Shown piece by piece: positions 34,879 through 43,645 of a stretch of 64,000 nucleotides of DNA; position 1 is the first letter of the stretch; each line of letters opens with the position of its first letter. Source of the stretch: Pedobacter mucosus. Lineage in GTDB: Bacteria > Bacteroidota > Bacteroidia > Sphingobacteriales > Sphingobacteriaceae. Below the pieces are notes generated by a model that did no database searches, had not been told where the DNA came from, and saw only the letters and a program-made list of their open reading frames with translations. The stretch lies in the NCBI RefSeq assembly GCF_022200785.1, contig NZ_CP087585.1:2666001-2730000 (forward strand). The letters are read 5' to 3'. Made by a program: the position numbers and the translations under genes.

Positions 34879-34926
34879 GTTTCAAGTCCTTTCTAGGCTA
34901 CAGGCTTTCCACTGCAATCAGATTTA
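34868..34926 (-). repeat. Dispersed AAACCCGAT element, minus orientation
   Basis: On the minus strand it reads AAATCTGATTGCAGTGGAAA, then GGACTTGAAACAAAAAGCAG, then GGGCT. It continues into the accD terminator loop, where AACCGAA and the second GCCCTGC lie. Matches 21976 block for block. Confidence 0.7.
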
Positions 34927-34977
34927 AGAATATTAGCTTTTACTTTAAACTTTAGAAAACCGCCTTACAACAACGGA

Positions 34978-35610
34978 TTAATCTAAATCACTAAAAACAT
35001 CATCTAAGAATAATTCAAATCCAGGTAAAACTGAAGATGTTATTTTTTCACTTAAAGTAAATATTTTCGAAGGTTGAAACTTACCTAAATCATTTAACGT
35101 GTAAATTAGCATACTTTGATCGCTTTGGCTAACTACCCAGTATTCTTTCACTCCAAATTCTTCATAAACTTGATACTTATGAAGTAATTCTTTTTTATTA
35201 TTACCTGGAGACAAAATTTCTACCACAATATCTGGAGCACCGATGCAACCGCGATCATCCAAGTTATTTCTATCACAAATTACACAAATATCTGGTTGCA
35301 AAACTGTATAGACGTCTTTATCAGCCTTGCTTTCTTTAGGAAAACGAACATCAAATGGAGCAGAATAAACTTTACAAGGTTTATCTTTTAAAAAATTAAT
35401 AAGCGGATAAAAAATCTCTCGGGAAATTTCTTGATGAACCCTTGATGGTGCCGGACTCATTTTAAAGATTTTTCCTTTAATAAGTTCTACCCTTTCTTCA
35501 AAAAGCCAGTTTAAATAATTGGCATAGCTATAAGTTAACGATACGTCAATATCACTGAACGCTCTTATTGGTTCATTTTGTAATTCTGGATATGGAACTG
35601 GCTCAGACAT
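34978..35610 (-). CDS. Uma2 family protein (DUF820, predicted PD-(D/E)XK nuclease fold)
   Basis: About 210 residues from ATG 35610. The Uma2 pattern is clear: LIKGKIFKMSPAPSRVHQEIS near the start, a core acidic site LQPDICVICD, IGAPDIVVEILSPGNNKKELLHKYQVYEEFGVKEYWVVS. The Asp and the ExL(S)-x-x-K arrangement fit the PD-(D/E)XK fold. The family is very common in cyanobacteria and Bacteroidota; no biological role is established. It stands alone between accD and the P-type ATPase, 26 bp downstream of the latter. Confidence 0.88.
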   Translation of the reverse strand: MSEPVPYPELQNEPIRAFSDIDVSLTYSYANYLNWLFEERVELIKGKIFKMSPAPSRVHQEISREIFYPLINFLKDKPCKVYSAPFDVRFPKESKADKDVYTVLQPDICVICDRNNLDDRGCIGAPDIVVEILSPGNNKKELLHKYQVYEEFGVKEYWVVSQSDQSMLIYTLNDLGKFQPSKIFTLSEKITSSVLPGFELFLDDVFSDLD

Positions 35611-35636
35611 AGTCAAATATACTGAATTGATTTAAT

Positions 35637-37613
35637 TTAGAACTTCATTTTCTGAATGCGCACCGCATTTAATATAGCCAGAAAAGCAACGCCAACATCG
35701 GCAAAAACAGCTTCCCACATGGTGGCGATACCTCCAGCTCCTAAAACCAAAACCAATGCTTTTACCGCAAAAGCTAAAACGATATTTTGGATCACAACAT
35801 TTCTTGTGGCTCTACCAATTTTAATCGCAGTTGCAATTTTTGAGGGTTGATCTGTTTGAATAACCACATCTGCGGTTTCAATCGCAGCATCACTTCCCAT
35901 CGCTCCCATTGCAATACCAATATCACTTATTGCTAAAACCGGTGTATCATTAATACCATCGCCAACGAAAGCAATTACGTTATTTTTATTGCTTTTTAGC
36001 TCCTCAAGTTTAGCAACTTTATCTTCAGGCAATAAATCACCATAGTAGGTATGGATACCTAAAGTTGCAGCAACTTTTTTAACGATTGAACTTTTATCGC
36101 CACTCAGCATTACGATTTGCTTAACGCCGTTTGCATGCAATTGCTTGATGGCATCTACAGAATCCTCTTTAATTTCATCAGCAATTAAAATGTAACCAAC
36201 ATATTTATGGTCGACAGCAAGGGCAACGATACTTTCTTCAATGGTGGAGATACTCGCATCGTAACTAATACTGAATTTTTCTAAAAGCTTAGTATTCCCT
36301 GCAAGTATTTCGATTCCATTTACTTTTCCTTTTAAACCCATGCCAGCGATTTCTTCAATATCTTCTGCCGGATGAATCTCTTTTTCACCTGCATATTGAA
36401 CAATAGCTTTAGCAATTGGATGAGTAGATTTCGCTTCTAAAGCTGTAAGATATCTTAAAAACTCTTGTTCTTCTATATTACTTTCAATTTTTTGAACCTT
36501 GAAAACACCTTTCGTTAAGGTGCCTGTTTTATCCATTACAACCGTATTAAGTTTGGTAATTAAATCTAAAAAGTTCGATCCTTTAAACAGAATTCCATGA
36601 GATGAAGCTGCTCCTATTCCACCGAAATAACCTAATGGAATGGAAATTACTAAAGCACAAGGACAAGAAATCACAAAAAAAACCAATGATCGGTATAACC
36701 ACATTTGGAAATTATACTCATTCCCTAATACCAAAAAGGGGATGGTTACCAGGGCGAGCGCCATGAAGAAAACAATTGGTGTATAAATTTTTGCGAACTT
36801 GCGGATAAAGAGTTCTGTTTTAGCTTTTCGTGTAGTGGCATTTTGAACCATTTCTAGTATTCGAGAAATTGCACTATCAGCGAAAACCTTGGTTACCTTT
36901 AATTCAATAACTTTATCTAGATTAAGCATTCCAGCTAAAACAGCACCGCCTTTAGAAATGGTTTTTGGTTTACTTTCGCCCGTTAATGCTGAGGTATTAA
37001 AACTACTTTTATCAGATAATAATTCTCCATCTAATGGTATTTTTTCGCCGGCCTTTATTTGTATAGTTTCGCCAATTACAACTTTTTCGGGATTAATGCT
37101 TTCATATTTTCCAGCACGAAGTACGTGGGCTACATCGGCACGAATATCCAATAATGCCGTAATGTTTCTCTTCGCCCGGTTTACTGCAGCCATTTGAAAG
37201 AGTTCTCCAATGGTATAAAAAAGCATTACTGTAACACCTTCTGGGTATTGTCCTATTGCAAAAGCGCCAATTGTGGCGATCGACATTAACGAAAATTCAG
37301 TGAAAAAATCTTTTGCTTTAAACGTTTCCCAAACTTCTTTTAAAACGGGGAAGCCAACGGGCAAATAAGCTACAATATACCAATATGGTCTGATCGTTTC
37401 GAAAGCTTCAACCTTAAACAAATTATCTAAAGCAATACCTATTAATAGCATTGTTAAGGTTACAACTGCGGGTAAGTAAGTTTTGAATGAAGATGGATCG
37501 CCTCCGTGGTCATGATTGTGTTCATCGCCATCTTCGTGATTATGAATATGTTCATGTTTAATATTTGCCTTACTGCTGCAACAACTGTCTTCTTTATCGT
37601 GGATATGGCTCAT
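35637..37613 (-). CDS. Zn/Cd/Pb-type P1B ATPase
   Basis: Heavy-metal efflux ATPase of 658 residues. The membrane metal site is CPC (317-319, CPCALVISIP) and the phosphorylated residue is Asp361 in DKTGTLTKG; TGES, HPIAKAI (the HP motif) and GDGINDTPVL are all present. The final helix has ADVGVAFLAILNAVRI, typical of the ZntA/CadA (P1B-2) class. There is no N-terminal ferredoxin-like HMA domain; instead the first ~40 residues are rich in His with a Cys pair (SCCSS, HEHIHNHEDGDEHNHDH), a probable metal-binding tail. No metalloregulator gene is adjacent. Confidence 0.93.
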   Translation of the reverse strand: MSHIHDKEDSCCSSKANIKHEHIHNHEDGDEHNHDHGGDPSSFKTYLPAVVTLTMLLIGIALDNLFKVEAFETIRPYWYIVAYLPVGFPVLKEVWETFKAKDFFTEFSLMSIATIGAFAIGQYPEGVTVMLFYTIGELFQMAAVNRAKRNITALLDIRADVAHVLRAGKYESINPEKVVIGETIQIKAGEKIPLDGELLSDKSSFNTSALTGESKPKTISKGGAVLAGMLNLDKVIELKVTKVFADSAISRILEMVQNATTRKAKTELFIRKFAKIYTPIVFFMALALVTIPFLVLGNEYNFQMWLYRSLVFFVISCPCALVISIPLGYFGGIGAASSHGILFKGSNFLDLITKLNTVVMDKTGTLTKGVFKVQKIESNIEEQEFLRYLTALEAKSTHPIAKAIVQYAGEKEIHPAEDIEEIAGMGLKGKVNGIEILAGNTKLLEKFSISYDASISTIEESIVALAVDHKYVGYILIADEIKEDSVDAIKQLHANGVKQIVMLSGDKSSIVKKVAATLGIHTYYGDLLPEDKVAKLEELKSNKNNVIAFVGDGINDTPVLAISDIGIAMGAMGSDAAIETADVVIQTDQPSKIATAIKIGRATRNVVIQNIVLAFAVKALVLVLGAGGIATMWEAVFADVGVAFLAILNAVRIQKMKF

Positions 37614-37656
37614 TTTTATTTTTTATGAAAAGCATGACAGCTCTTTTATTTTTTTT

Positions 37657-37724
37657 CCCCGCCACCGTTTCAAATCCCCTTCCGAAAAAAAAACGGAATC
37701 TGGGTTTTCCACTTTGCCGGGTTT
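37657..37724 (-). repeat. Dispersed AAACCCGAT element, left half of a head-to-head pair
   Basis: On the minus strand: AAACCCGGCAAAGTGGAAAA, then CCG-T9-CGG hairpin, GGGGATTTGAAACGGTGGCG. Its head points at the plus-strand copy that starts 35 bp away at 37760. Both lie in the 530-bp gap between the P-type ATPase and the M13 peptidase; the remainder to 38143 is AT-rich with no other feature seen. Confidence 0.75.
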
Positions 37725-37758
37725 AGTTGGCACAGATAGAATTACTATCAAAAGTAAA

Positions 37759-37822
37759 TAAACCTGATTGAAAGCGAAAACCAAAAGCTTTTTCTGCTTT
37801 ATTGTAGCAAAAAGCAGGGATT
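37759..37822 (+). repeat. Dispersed AAACCCGAT element, right half of a head-to-head pair
   Basis: AAACCTGATTGAAAGCGAAA, then AAAGCTTTTTCTGCTTT, GCAAAAAGCAGGGATTAAAC. The centre (AAAGC/GCTTT hairpin) is close to the copy at 50053-50152 (minus), so at least two sub-types exist: one with CCCGA...TCGGG and one with AAAGC...GCTTT in the middle. Confidence 0.7.
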
Positions 37823-38143
37823 AAACCCGCATCGAATGCTAACATTCATTTTCAAAAACTTATAATAATCAAATTTATATAAAATATTATGCTTTAAGCT
37901 TAATCATTCTTAATAGCGGATATTTTTATAAGAACACAATAAATTATGTTAAAAAATGTTAATACTGTATTAAGATTTAAAAATTATGAAATCTCTAAAA
38001 ATCTCATTTTCAACATCTGAACTAATAAGACGTCTGGGCTTAGCAAAAATTTACTACTGGTTCAACAAGTAATATTTCTATTATATGGTGTAGTATTAAT
38101 TTCTATTTCATAAATTTCGCCTAATAACTAACTTATTAAGCAA

Positions 38144-40180
38144 ATGAAATATCAAAATTTGAAAAAATACTTTGCGGCATTGGGTATTTTAGCTGCTGGC
38201 TTTTCGGCAGATGCACAAACCACTAAAAAGTTTATCGACCCGACTAACATGGATTTATCTGTTAAACCTGGCGATGATTTTTATACTTATGCAAGTGGAA
38301 ATTGGATAAAAAATAATCCCGTTCCGGCAAAAGAAACCCGTTGGGGCTCTTTTAATGAACTTCGTGATTTTAATATCAACGCCGTTAAATCTTTAGTTGA
38401 AGATGCCGCAGCTGATAAATCTGCTCCTGCAGGGTCTGTTAAACGTCGTGTTGGTGATTTCTTTTCTGCAGCAATGGATACCGTAACTATAGAAAAGTTA
38501 GGTTATACGCCAATTAAAGCAGATTTAGAAAAAATTAAACAAATTAAAGATATTCAAGGCGTACTAGATCAAGTTGCTTACATGCGAGTTAATGGTTTAG
38601 GCGGCGCAATGTTTGGTGTTGGTGTTGGGCAAGATCGTAAAAACGTAAATAAATACATGGTTAACATCGGTCAGGGTGGCACTACTTTGCCCGATCGTGA
38701 TTATTATTTGAAAGATGATACCCGTAGTGTTAAAATTCGCGAAGCTTACAACACATACATGACTACCTTGTTTGGCTTAACAGGAAGCACTCCTGAAGCG
38801 GCTAAACAAAAAGCAGAAACTGTTTTCAAAATTGAAAAACAATTTGCAGAAGCGCAAATGAGCCGTTTGGAGATGAGAGATCCTTACGCTACTTATAACA
38901 AACTAACTGTTGCAGAATTAAATAAAAAAACGCCTGATATTAATTGGGCTACTTATTTACCTAAATTTAAAATAAAAGGTCAGGATACTGTTTTAGTATC
39001 TTCACCTAAATTTATGGTGAGTTTGGATGGGATGTTGAAATCAGTTTCGTTAGCAGACTGGAAAACTTACTTAGAATGGAATATTTTAAAAGGTTCAGCT
39101 GGAAGTTTGAGTTCTCCGTTTGTTAAAGCAAGTTTCGCATTTACGCAAGCACAAACTGGTCAGAAAGTTCAAACACCACGTTGGCAAAGGATGTCATCAT
39201 TAACCGATGGCACGATTGGCGAATTATTGGGTCAGCTTTATGTGGCTAAATATTTTAAGCCAGAAGCTAAAGCCCGCATGGATGCTATGATTGTAAACCT
39301 TCGTAAAGCTTTTGAAATTAGAATTAATGGCTTGGAATGGATGAGCCCTGAGACTAAAAAGAAGGCTTTAGAAAAATTAGCTGCTTTTAAACCAAAAGTT
39401 GGTTACACTACAAAATGGGAAACTTATACTGGTTTAGATATCAGCAAAGATACTTATTTTAAAAATTTACGTAATGCTAGTGTTTGGGGTTATAATGAAA
39501 ATGTAAACAGATTGGGCAAACCTTTGGATCGTACCCGTTTTGGCATGACACCGCCAACAGTAAACGCTTCTTATAGCCCAACCATGAATGAAATTACGTT
39601 TCCTGCTGGGATTTTGCAATTTCCGTTCTTTGATCCAAATGCAGATGATGCATTGAATTATGGAGGTATTGGGGCCGTTATCGGTCATGAAATGAGCCAT
39701 GGTTTTGATGATAGCGGAAGTCAGTATGACGCAGCAGGAAATTTAAAAAACTGGTGGACTGCTGAAGACAAAGCTAAGTTTGATGCAAAAACAAAAGCTT
39801 TAGGTGAACAATTTGATGCTTATACCGTTTTAGATACCGTACATGTAATCGGTAAATTAACAATGGGTGAAAACATTGGCGATTTAGGTGGTTTAAACGC
39901 TGCTTACACGGCTTTTAAAATGACTAAACAAGGTCAAAGCAACGATAAAATTGATGGTTTTACACCAGATCAACGCTTCTTCTTAGCATGGGCACAAGTT
40001 TGGAGAGGTAATATTTTACCAGAAAGTGCTGCTCAATTAATCAAGACAGATCCACATTCTCCTGGTCCTTACCGCACAATTGGTGCGCCAGTAAACATGG
40101 ATGCTTGGTATACTGCATTCGATGTTAAGCCTGGAGATAAATTATACAAAAAACCAGAAGACAGAATTAGAATGTGGTAA
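38144..40180 (+). CDS. M13 family metallopeptidase (neprilysin-like), secreted
   Basis: Secreted zinc endopeptidase of the neprilysin/PepO type. A Sec signal occupies about 1-24 (ends FSADAQ). The zinc site is HEMSH (515-519) with the third ligand Glu576 in GENIGDLGG, and NASYSPTMNEITFPAGIL precedes it as in all M13 enzymes. The conserved C-terminal end (YRTIGAPVNMDAWYTAFDVKPGDKLYKKPEDRIRMW) is complete. The 678 residues are normal. It is expected in the periplasm, degrading small peptides. A terminator follows, so it is monocistronic. Confidence 0.95.
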   Translation: MKYQNLKKYFAALGILAAGFSADAQTTKKFIDPTNMDLSVKPGDDFYTYASGNWIKNNPVPAKETRWGSFNELRDFNINAVKSLVEDAAADKSAPAGSVKRRVGDFFSAAMDTVTIEKLGYTPIKADLEKIKQIKDIQGVLDQVAYMRVNGLGGAMFGVGVGQDRKNVNKYMVNIGQGGTTLPDRDYYLKDDTRSVKIREAYNTYMTTLFGLTGSTPEAAKQKAETVFKIEKQFAEAQMSRLEMRDPYATYNKLTVAELNKKTPDINWATYLPKFKIKGQDTVLVSSPKFMVSLDGMLKSVSLADWKTYLEWNILKGSAGSLSSPFVKASFAFTQAQTGQKVQTPRWQRMSSLTDGTIGELLGQLYVAKYFKPEAKARMDAMIVNLRKAFEIRINGLEWMSPETKKKALEKLAAFKPKVGYTTKWETYTGLDISKDTYFKNLRNASVWGYNENVNRLGKPLDRTRFGMTPPTVNASYSPTMNEITFPAGILQFPFFDPNADDALNYGGIGAVIGHEMSHGFDDSGSQYDAAGNLKNWWTAEDKAKFDAKTKALGEQFDAYTVLDTVHVIGKLTMGENIGDLGGLNAAYTAFKMTKQGQSNDKIDGFTPDQRFFLAWAQVWRGNILPESAAQLIKTDPHSPGPYRTIGAPVNMDAWYTAFDVKPGDKLYKKPEDRIRMW

Positions 40181-40237
40181 TTAAATTTATTAACAGCTAA
40201 CATAAAATTTTATTAACAATCATTAAAGAATATTTCG

Positions 40238-40266
40238 AGCGCCTCTAGTTTTCTAGGGGCGCTTTG
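40238..40266 (+). terminator. Terminator of the M13 peptidase gene
   Basis: AGCGCCTCTAG, loop TTTT, CTAGGGGCGCT with one G-T pair, then TTTG: an 11-bp stem 57 bp after the stop codon. The remaining ~190 bp to the next gene hold a GC-richer, unplaced stretch (40300-40380, GGGCGTTTTAACACGC...) of another intergenic-repeat style. Confidence 0.85.
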
Positions 40267-40428
40267 TATTAAACTCTTGTATCATAGCTAAAATTATTAG
40301 GGCGTTTTAACACGCTTTCCGCTGTATCTTTTTGGTAGAAAAAACCAAAAAGGATGCCGCTTCAATCGTTAACGCACCCTCGGTATAAAATTAATTGCCT
40401 TCTCTAGTTCAATTTTAAATTATCATTC

Positions 40429-40436
40429 TATCTTTG
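40429..40436 (+). promoter_or_regulatory. Predicted -7 element of the DUF2625 gene
   Basis: TATCTTTG is an exact TAnnTTTG match 21 bp before the ATG. No TTG is found at the right upstream distance. Confidence 0.5.
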
Positions 40437-40456
40437 AAAAACATAAGTACCTTTTA

Positions 40457-41224
40457 ATGAAAAGAGCAATTACATCCCTTTATATTCTTGGAATATCTCT
40501 AATTACATTAACCTCATTTGCTCAAAATAAAATGCAAAGCGTTGATGAATTAATTAACAAAACTGATCCTGCTTGGCCGCTTGTACAGAAGTGGATTGGT
40601 TCCGCAAAGAATAAAGTAGAGATTTTGCCGGTGGATTCTTCCAAAGCGAAGGATGCATTATATAACGCACAAGTTTCTACTTACTCAACTTTAGGATCTG
40701 TCATTTACAACACTGGAGGAATTATGGTTGATAACGGCTGGATTAGAATATTAGGTTCTGGAAGTGAGCGACTTAATCGTTCGATTCCAGAATGGAATAA
40801 GGGCAAAACTATAAAAGAATATGGAAATAAACCTGATTACCTTTTAGTTGCTGATGATGCTGTTGGAGGGTTTTTCGCCGTAAATTATGGTGAATTTGGT
40901 TCTGATCTTAAAAACGTCTATTACCTCGCACCTAACAGTTTAAACTGGGAACCGCTTGGCGCAGGTTATGGAGAGTTCATTTTATTTTGTTTCGATAGTG
41001 ATCTTTCTGTTTTCTATAAAGGTTTGCGATGGGCGTCATGGGATCAATTTATTGCCAATCTTGATGGAAATAAATCTTATAGCTTCCGTCCGTATTTATG
41101 GGCAAAAGAAGGTACAGATATTGAAAAGTGTACCCGCAAATTGGTTACAGCCGAAGAACTTTTTAAATTTAATATCACTAAACAAAAAGAATTACAAGCG
41201 GCAGCTAAAACAGAAAAAAATTAA
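40457..41224 (+). CDS. DUF2625 family protein, secreted
   Basis: A 255-residue protein with a Sec signal (about 1-22, ends TSFAQ). The rest fits DUF2625: SVDELINKTDPAWPLVQKWI, STLGSVIYNTGGIMVDNGWIRILGSG, LLVADDAVGGFFAVNYGEFG and GLRWASWDQFIANLDG. The function is unknown; the fold is reminiscent of SMI1/KNR4-type proteins used in toxin immunity, but that is only an impression. The 3' end overlaps the convergent MmcQ/YjbR gene by four bases. Confidence 0.8.
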   Translation: MKRAITSLYILGISLITLTSFAQNKMQSVDELINKTDPAWPLVQKWIGSAKNKVEILPVDSSKAKDALYNAQVSTYSTLGSVIYNTGGIMVDNGWIRILGSGSERLNRSIPEWNKGKTIKEYGNKPDYLLVADDAVGGFFAVNYGEFGSDLKNVYYLAPNSLNWEPLGAGYGEFILFCFDSDLSVFYKGLRWASWDQFIANLDGNKSYSFRPYLWAKEGTDIEKCTRKLVTAEELFKFNITKQKELQAAAKTEKN

Positions 41225-41574
41225 TTATCAGCTAGATTTAAATATTTTAACTGTGTTTTCTTGGGTAACTTGGCTAGAACCATGGCTCTAGAATCTGCTA
41301 CCCTACTTTTTAATTCTTTATCATTCAGCACTTCCAAATTTTCTATTTGTATCCATTGGCGTTTAGCCAAATGATAAGCCTGCGCAATTCCATCACGAGC
41401 GGTTAGGCTGTCAAAATCATCAGGACTGCATTTGATAGAAAATCTACTTCCTTCTTCAATGGCAATAATGACATAGATTTTTTCTTCGATCATAAAACAT
41501 AAATGATCCCATTTCATTCCTTCAGTTGTGCCAGGAAGGCTTAAGCAATATTCTCTGAAAGATTCAATATCCAT
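41221..41574 (-). CDS. MmcQ/YjbR family protein
   Basis: About 117 residues from ATG 41574 (MDIESFREYCLSLPGTTE); the longer frame to 41634 adds a hydrophobic leader that is not family-like. MmcQ/YjbR proteins have a double-wing DNA-binding-type fold (CyaY-like); visible are GMKWDHLCFMIEEKIYVII, FSIKCSPDDFDSL, GIAQAYHLAKRQWIQIE and a C-terminal RAMVLAKLPKKTQ. The role is unknown. Convergent with and overlapping the DUF2625 gene. Confidence 0.9.
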   Translation of the reverse strand: MDIESFREYCLSLPGTTEGMKWDHLCFMIEEKIYVIIAIEEGSRFSIKCSPDDFDSLTARDGIAQAYHLAKRQWIQIENLEVLNDKELKSRVADSRAMVLAKLPKKTQLKYLNLADN

Positions 41575-41709
41575 AAGCAGAAAAATTAAGAAGTAAAGAT
41601 AAAAGACCAACGCAAAAAATTGATGCATTATCATGAAAATATTTAATGGTTAAATCTATAATCAACTGAATCCTGGTTTATCTTTACGTCTTAACCTCAT
41701 AAACTCAAT

Positions 41710-42375
41710 ATGAATGTAATTACCCCAACTGCCGATGGCTCAAATACACTCTATAATGAAACCATTGGCGAACATTACCACAGTAAACACGGCGCTCTAC
41801 AAGAAAGCAAGCATGTATTTATTGATGCAGGGTTGAAATTTGCTTCTGATGCAAAGTCAGAAATTTCAATTTTGGAAGTAGGGTTTGGTACAGGATTGAA
41901 CTTTATTTTAAGTTTTGCTTATTGCACTGAAAATAATATCAATTTAAATTACACAAGTATTGAGGCCTTTCCTTTATCAACAGATACATTAGAAGAAACT
42001 GGGTATTCATCTTATGTTCCAGAAAAAATTTGGGGCAGCTTTATTACTAGATATATTAATGCATTAAAGTCTAGGCAAACTCTGTCTTCACTTTGTGAAC
42101 TTGAAATTTCGCACACTACACTTGCCGAATTTAATACTGATGAGGCGTTTGATCTAATCTATTATGACGCCTTCTCTGTTCAACACCAACCTGAAATGTG
42201 GAGTGATGAAATTATTGCCTATGCCTGCAGTTTCTTAAAACCTGGAGGAACTTTTGTGACCTACGCCATAACTGGGAAACTTAAACGTGCTTTGAAAGCT
42301 AATGGATTTACAATTGAAAAATTGCCTGGAGCACCTGGTAAAAGAGAAATGTTAAGGGGCTTAAAAGGAATATAA
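41710..42375 (+). CDS. mnmD: tRNA (mnm5s2U34)-methyltransferase MnmD
   Basis: SAM-dependent methyltransferase finishing the wobble modification mnm5(s2)U34; in E. coli it is the N-terminal half of the MnmC fusion, here stand-alone as in B. subtilis. Visible: TLYNETIGEHYHSKHGALQES, the SAM loop ILEVGFGTGLNFIL, the acidic NYTSIEAFPL, and IYYDAFSVQHQPEMW with KPGGTFVTYAITG and APGKREMLRG. The 221 residues fit. A TATCTTTA box at 41679 may be its promoter. Confidence 0.92.
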   Translation: MNVITPTADGSNTLYNETIGEHYHSKHGALQESKHVFIDAGLKFASDAKSEISILEVGFGTGLNFILSFAYCTENNINLNYTSIEAFPLSTDTLEETGYSSYVPEKIWGSFITRYINALKSRQTLSSLCELEISHTTLAEFNTDEAFDLIYYDAFSVQHQPEMWSDEIIAYACSFLKPGGTFVTYAITGKLKRALKANGFTIEKLPGAPGKREMLRGLKGI

Positions 42376-42437
42376 GATAAAAATTAATGCTAAGCAATTT
42401 GCTGGGATACTTAAATAGCAGCAACAACCAGAATATC

Positions 42438-42530
42438 AAAACCCGGTTGTAGCGGTAGACTCCTATTTTTCTTCGAAGCTGAAGCAAACTGCGACAAGCT
42501 TTGAATTTTCCGTCACTTTGATTTTCAAAC
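42438..42530 (+). repeat. Dispersed AAACCCGAT element, degenerate
   Basis: AAACCCGGTTGTAGCGGTAG, then CTATTTTTCTTCGAAG, GAAGCAAACTGCGACAAGC, then TTTGATTTTCAAACC. The order head, T-run hairpin, AGC block and TTTTCAAA tail follows the family, but identity is low. Confidence 0.5.
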
Positions 42531-42621
42531 CCTTTAAAAATTTCAATCTTTCTGACAAAAATCAGACTACCAATCTAAAACATGCAACAGCTCTATTTGT
42601 TAAATCAACAAAAGTTGCATC

Positions 42622-43569
42622 ATGGAAAAAAGGAAATTAGGAAAAACTGATCTAAATATTGCGCCCATTGTATTTGGAGGAAACGTTTTTGGCTGGACAA
42701 TAGACGAACAAAAATCTTTCGAATTACTGGACCAATTTATTGATAATGGATTTAATTTTATAGATACTGCAGATGTTTATTCTCGTTGGGTACCTGGAAA
42801 TGAAGGGGGCGAATCCGAAAAAATCATTGGTAATTGGTTAACAAAACATAATAAAAGGCACGACGTAATAATCGCTACAAAAGTAGGCTCAGATATGGGT
42901 AGTGGTAAATCGCTGAAAAAAGATTTTATAATTAATGAGGTTGAACACTCTTTAAGTCGCTTAAAAACAGACTATATAGATTTATATTTTTCGCATTTTG
43001 ATGATGAAAGTACGCCAGTTGAAGAAACTTTAGGTGCTTATGAAACACTTATTAGAGAAGGAAAAGTACGTTGGATAGGAGCTTCAAATTTTACTCCAGA
43101 ACGTTTAAAAGAATCTCTATTATCATCCAGCAAGCATAATTTACCGCAATATCAGGTTTACCAACCAGGTTATAATTTATTTGATAGAGAGGAATTTGAA
43201 CAAGATTATGAAAAAATCTGTTCGGATCATGAATTAGGTGTAATTACCTATTATTCTTTAGCAAGTGGTTTTTTAACTGGCAAATACCGCAGCGAAGATG
43301 ATTTAAGTAAAAGTCAGCGAGGCGGCGGAGTTAAAAAATATTTAAATGATCGAGGTTTCCAAATTTTACAGGCTTTAGATCAAGTTGCTGAATCTCATCA
43401 AACTGAACCATCATCAATTGCTTTAGCATGGCTAATTCAACGTCCGGCAATTACCGCTCCTATTGCTAGTGTTACAGATTTAAATCAATTAAAATCTTTT
43501 ACTGATGCAGCAAATTTAAGGTTAAATGAGGATGAAATCTCTCTTTTGAATAAGGCAAGTTCGTATTAA
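42622..43569 (+). CDS. Aldo/keto reductase
   Basis: NADPH-dependent oxidoreductase of 315 residues, (beta/alpha)8 barrel. The catalytic tetrad is readable: Asp and Tyr in NFIDTADVYSRW, Lys in VIIATKVG and His in DYIDLYFSHFDDE. Also GKVRWIGASNF and the NADP-binding SIALAWLIQRPAITAPIAS. Closest to the YajO/Tas-like family 11-13 group. The substrate is not deducible. A terminator follows. Confidence 0.92.
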   Translation: MEKRKLGKTDLNIAPIVFGGNVFGWTIDEQKSFELLDQFIDNGFNFIDTADVYSRWVPGNEGGESEKIIGNWLTKHNKRHDVIIATKVGSDMGSGKSLKKDFIINEVEHSLSRLKTDYIDLYFSHFDDESTPVEETLGAYETLIREGKVRWIGASNFTPERLKESLLSSSKHNLPQYQVYQPGYNLFDREEFEQDYEKICSDHELGVITYYSLASGFLTGKYRSEDDLSKSQRGGGVKKYLNDRGFQILQALDQVAESHQTEPSSIALAWLIQRPAITAPIASVTDLNQLKSFTDAANLRLNEDEISLLNKASSY

Positions 43570-43588
43570 AATTTATCTTCTATATTTA

Positions 43589-43624
43589 AATGCCCAATTA
43601 ATAAAACAATTAGTTGGGCATTTT
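43589..43624 (+). terminator. Terminator of the aldo/keto reductase gene
   Basis: AATGCCCAA-T-TAAT pairs with ATTA-G-TTGGGCATT around a short loop and runs into TTTT, 20 bp after the stop codon. Confidence 0.88.
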
Positions 43625-43645
43625 GTATTAAACAGGAATTATATT

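Noticed and set aside
34978..35610. Uma2 protein as part of a mobile element
   Set aside because: No transposase, terminal repeats or target duplication are seen around it.
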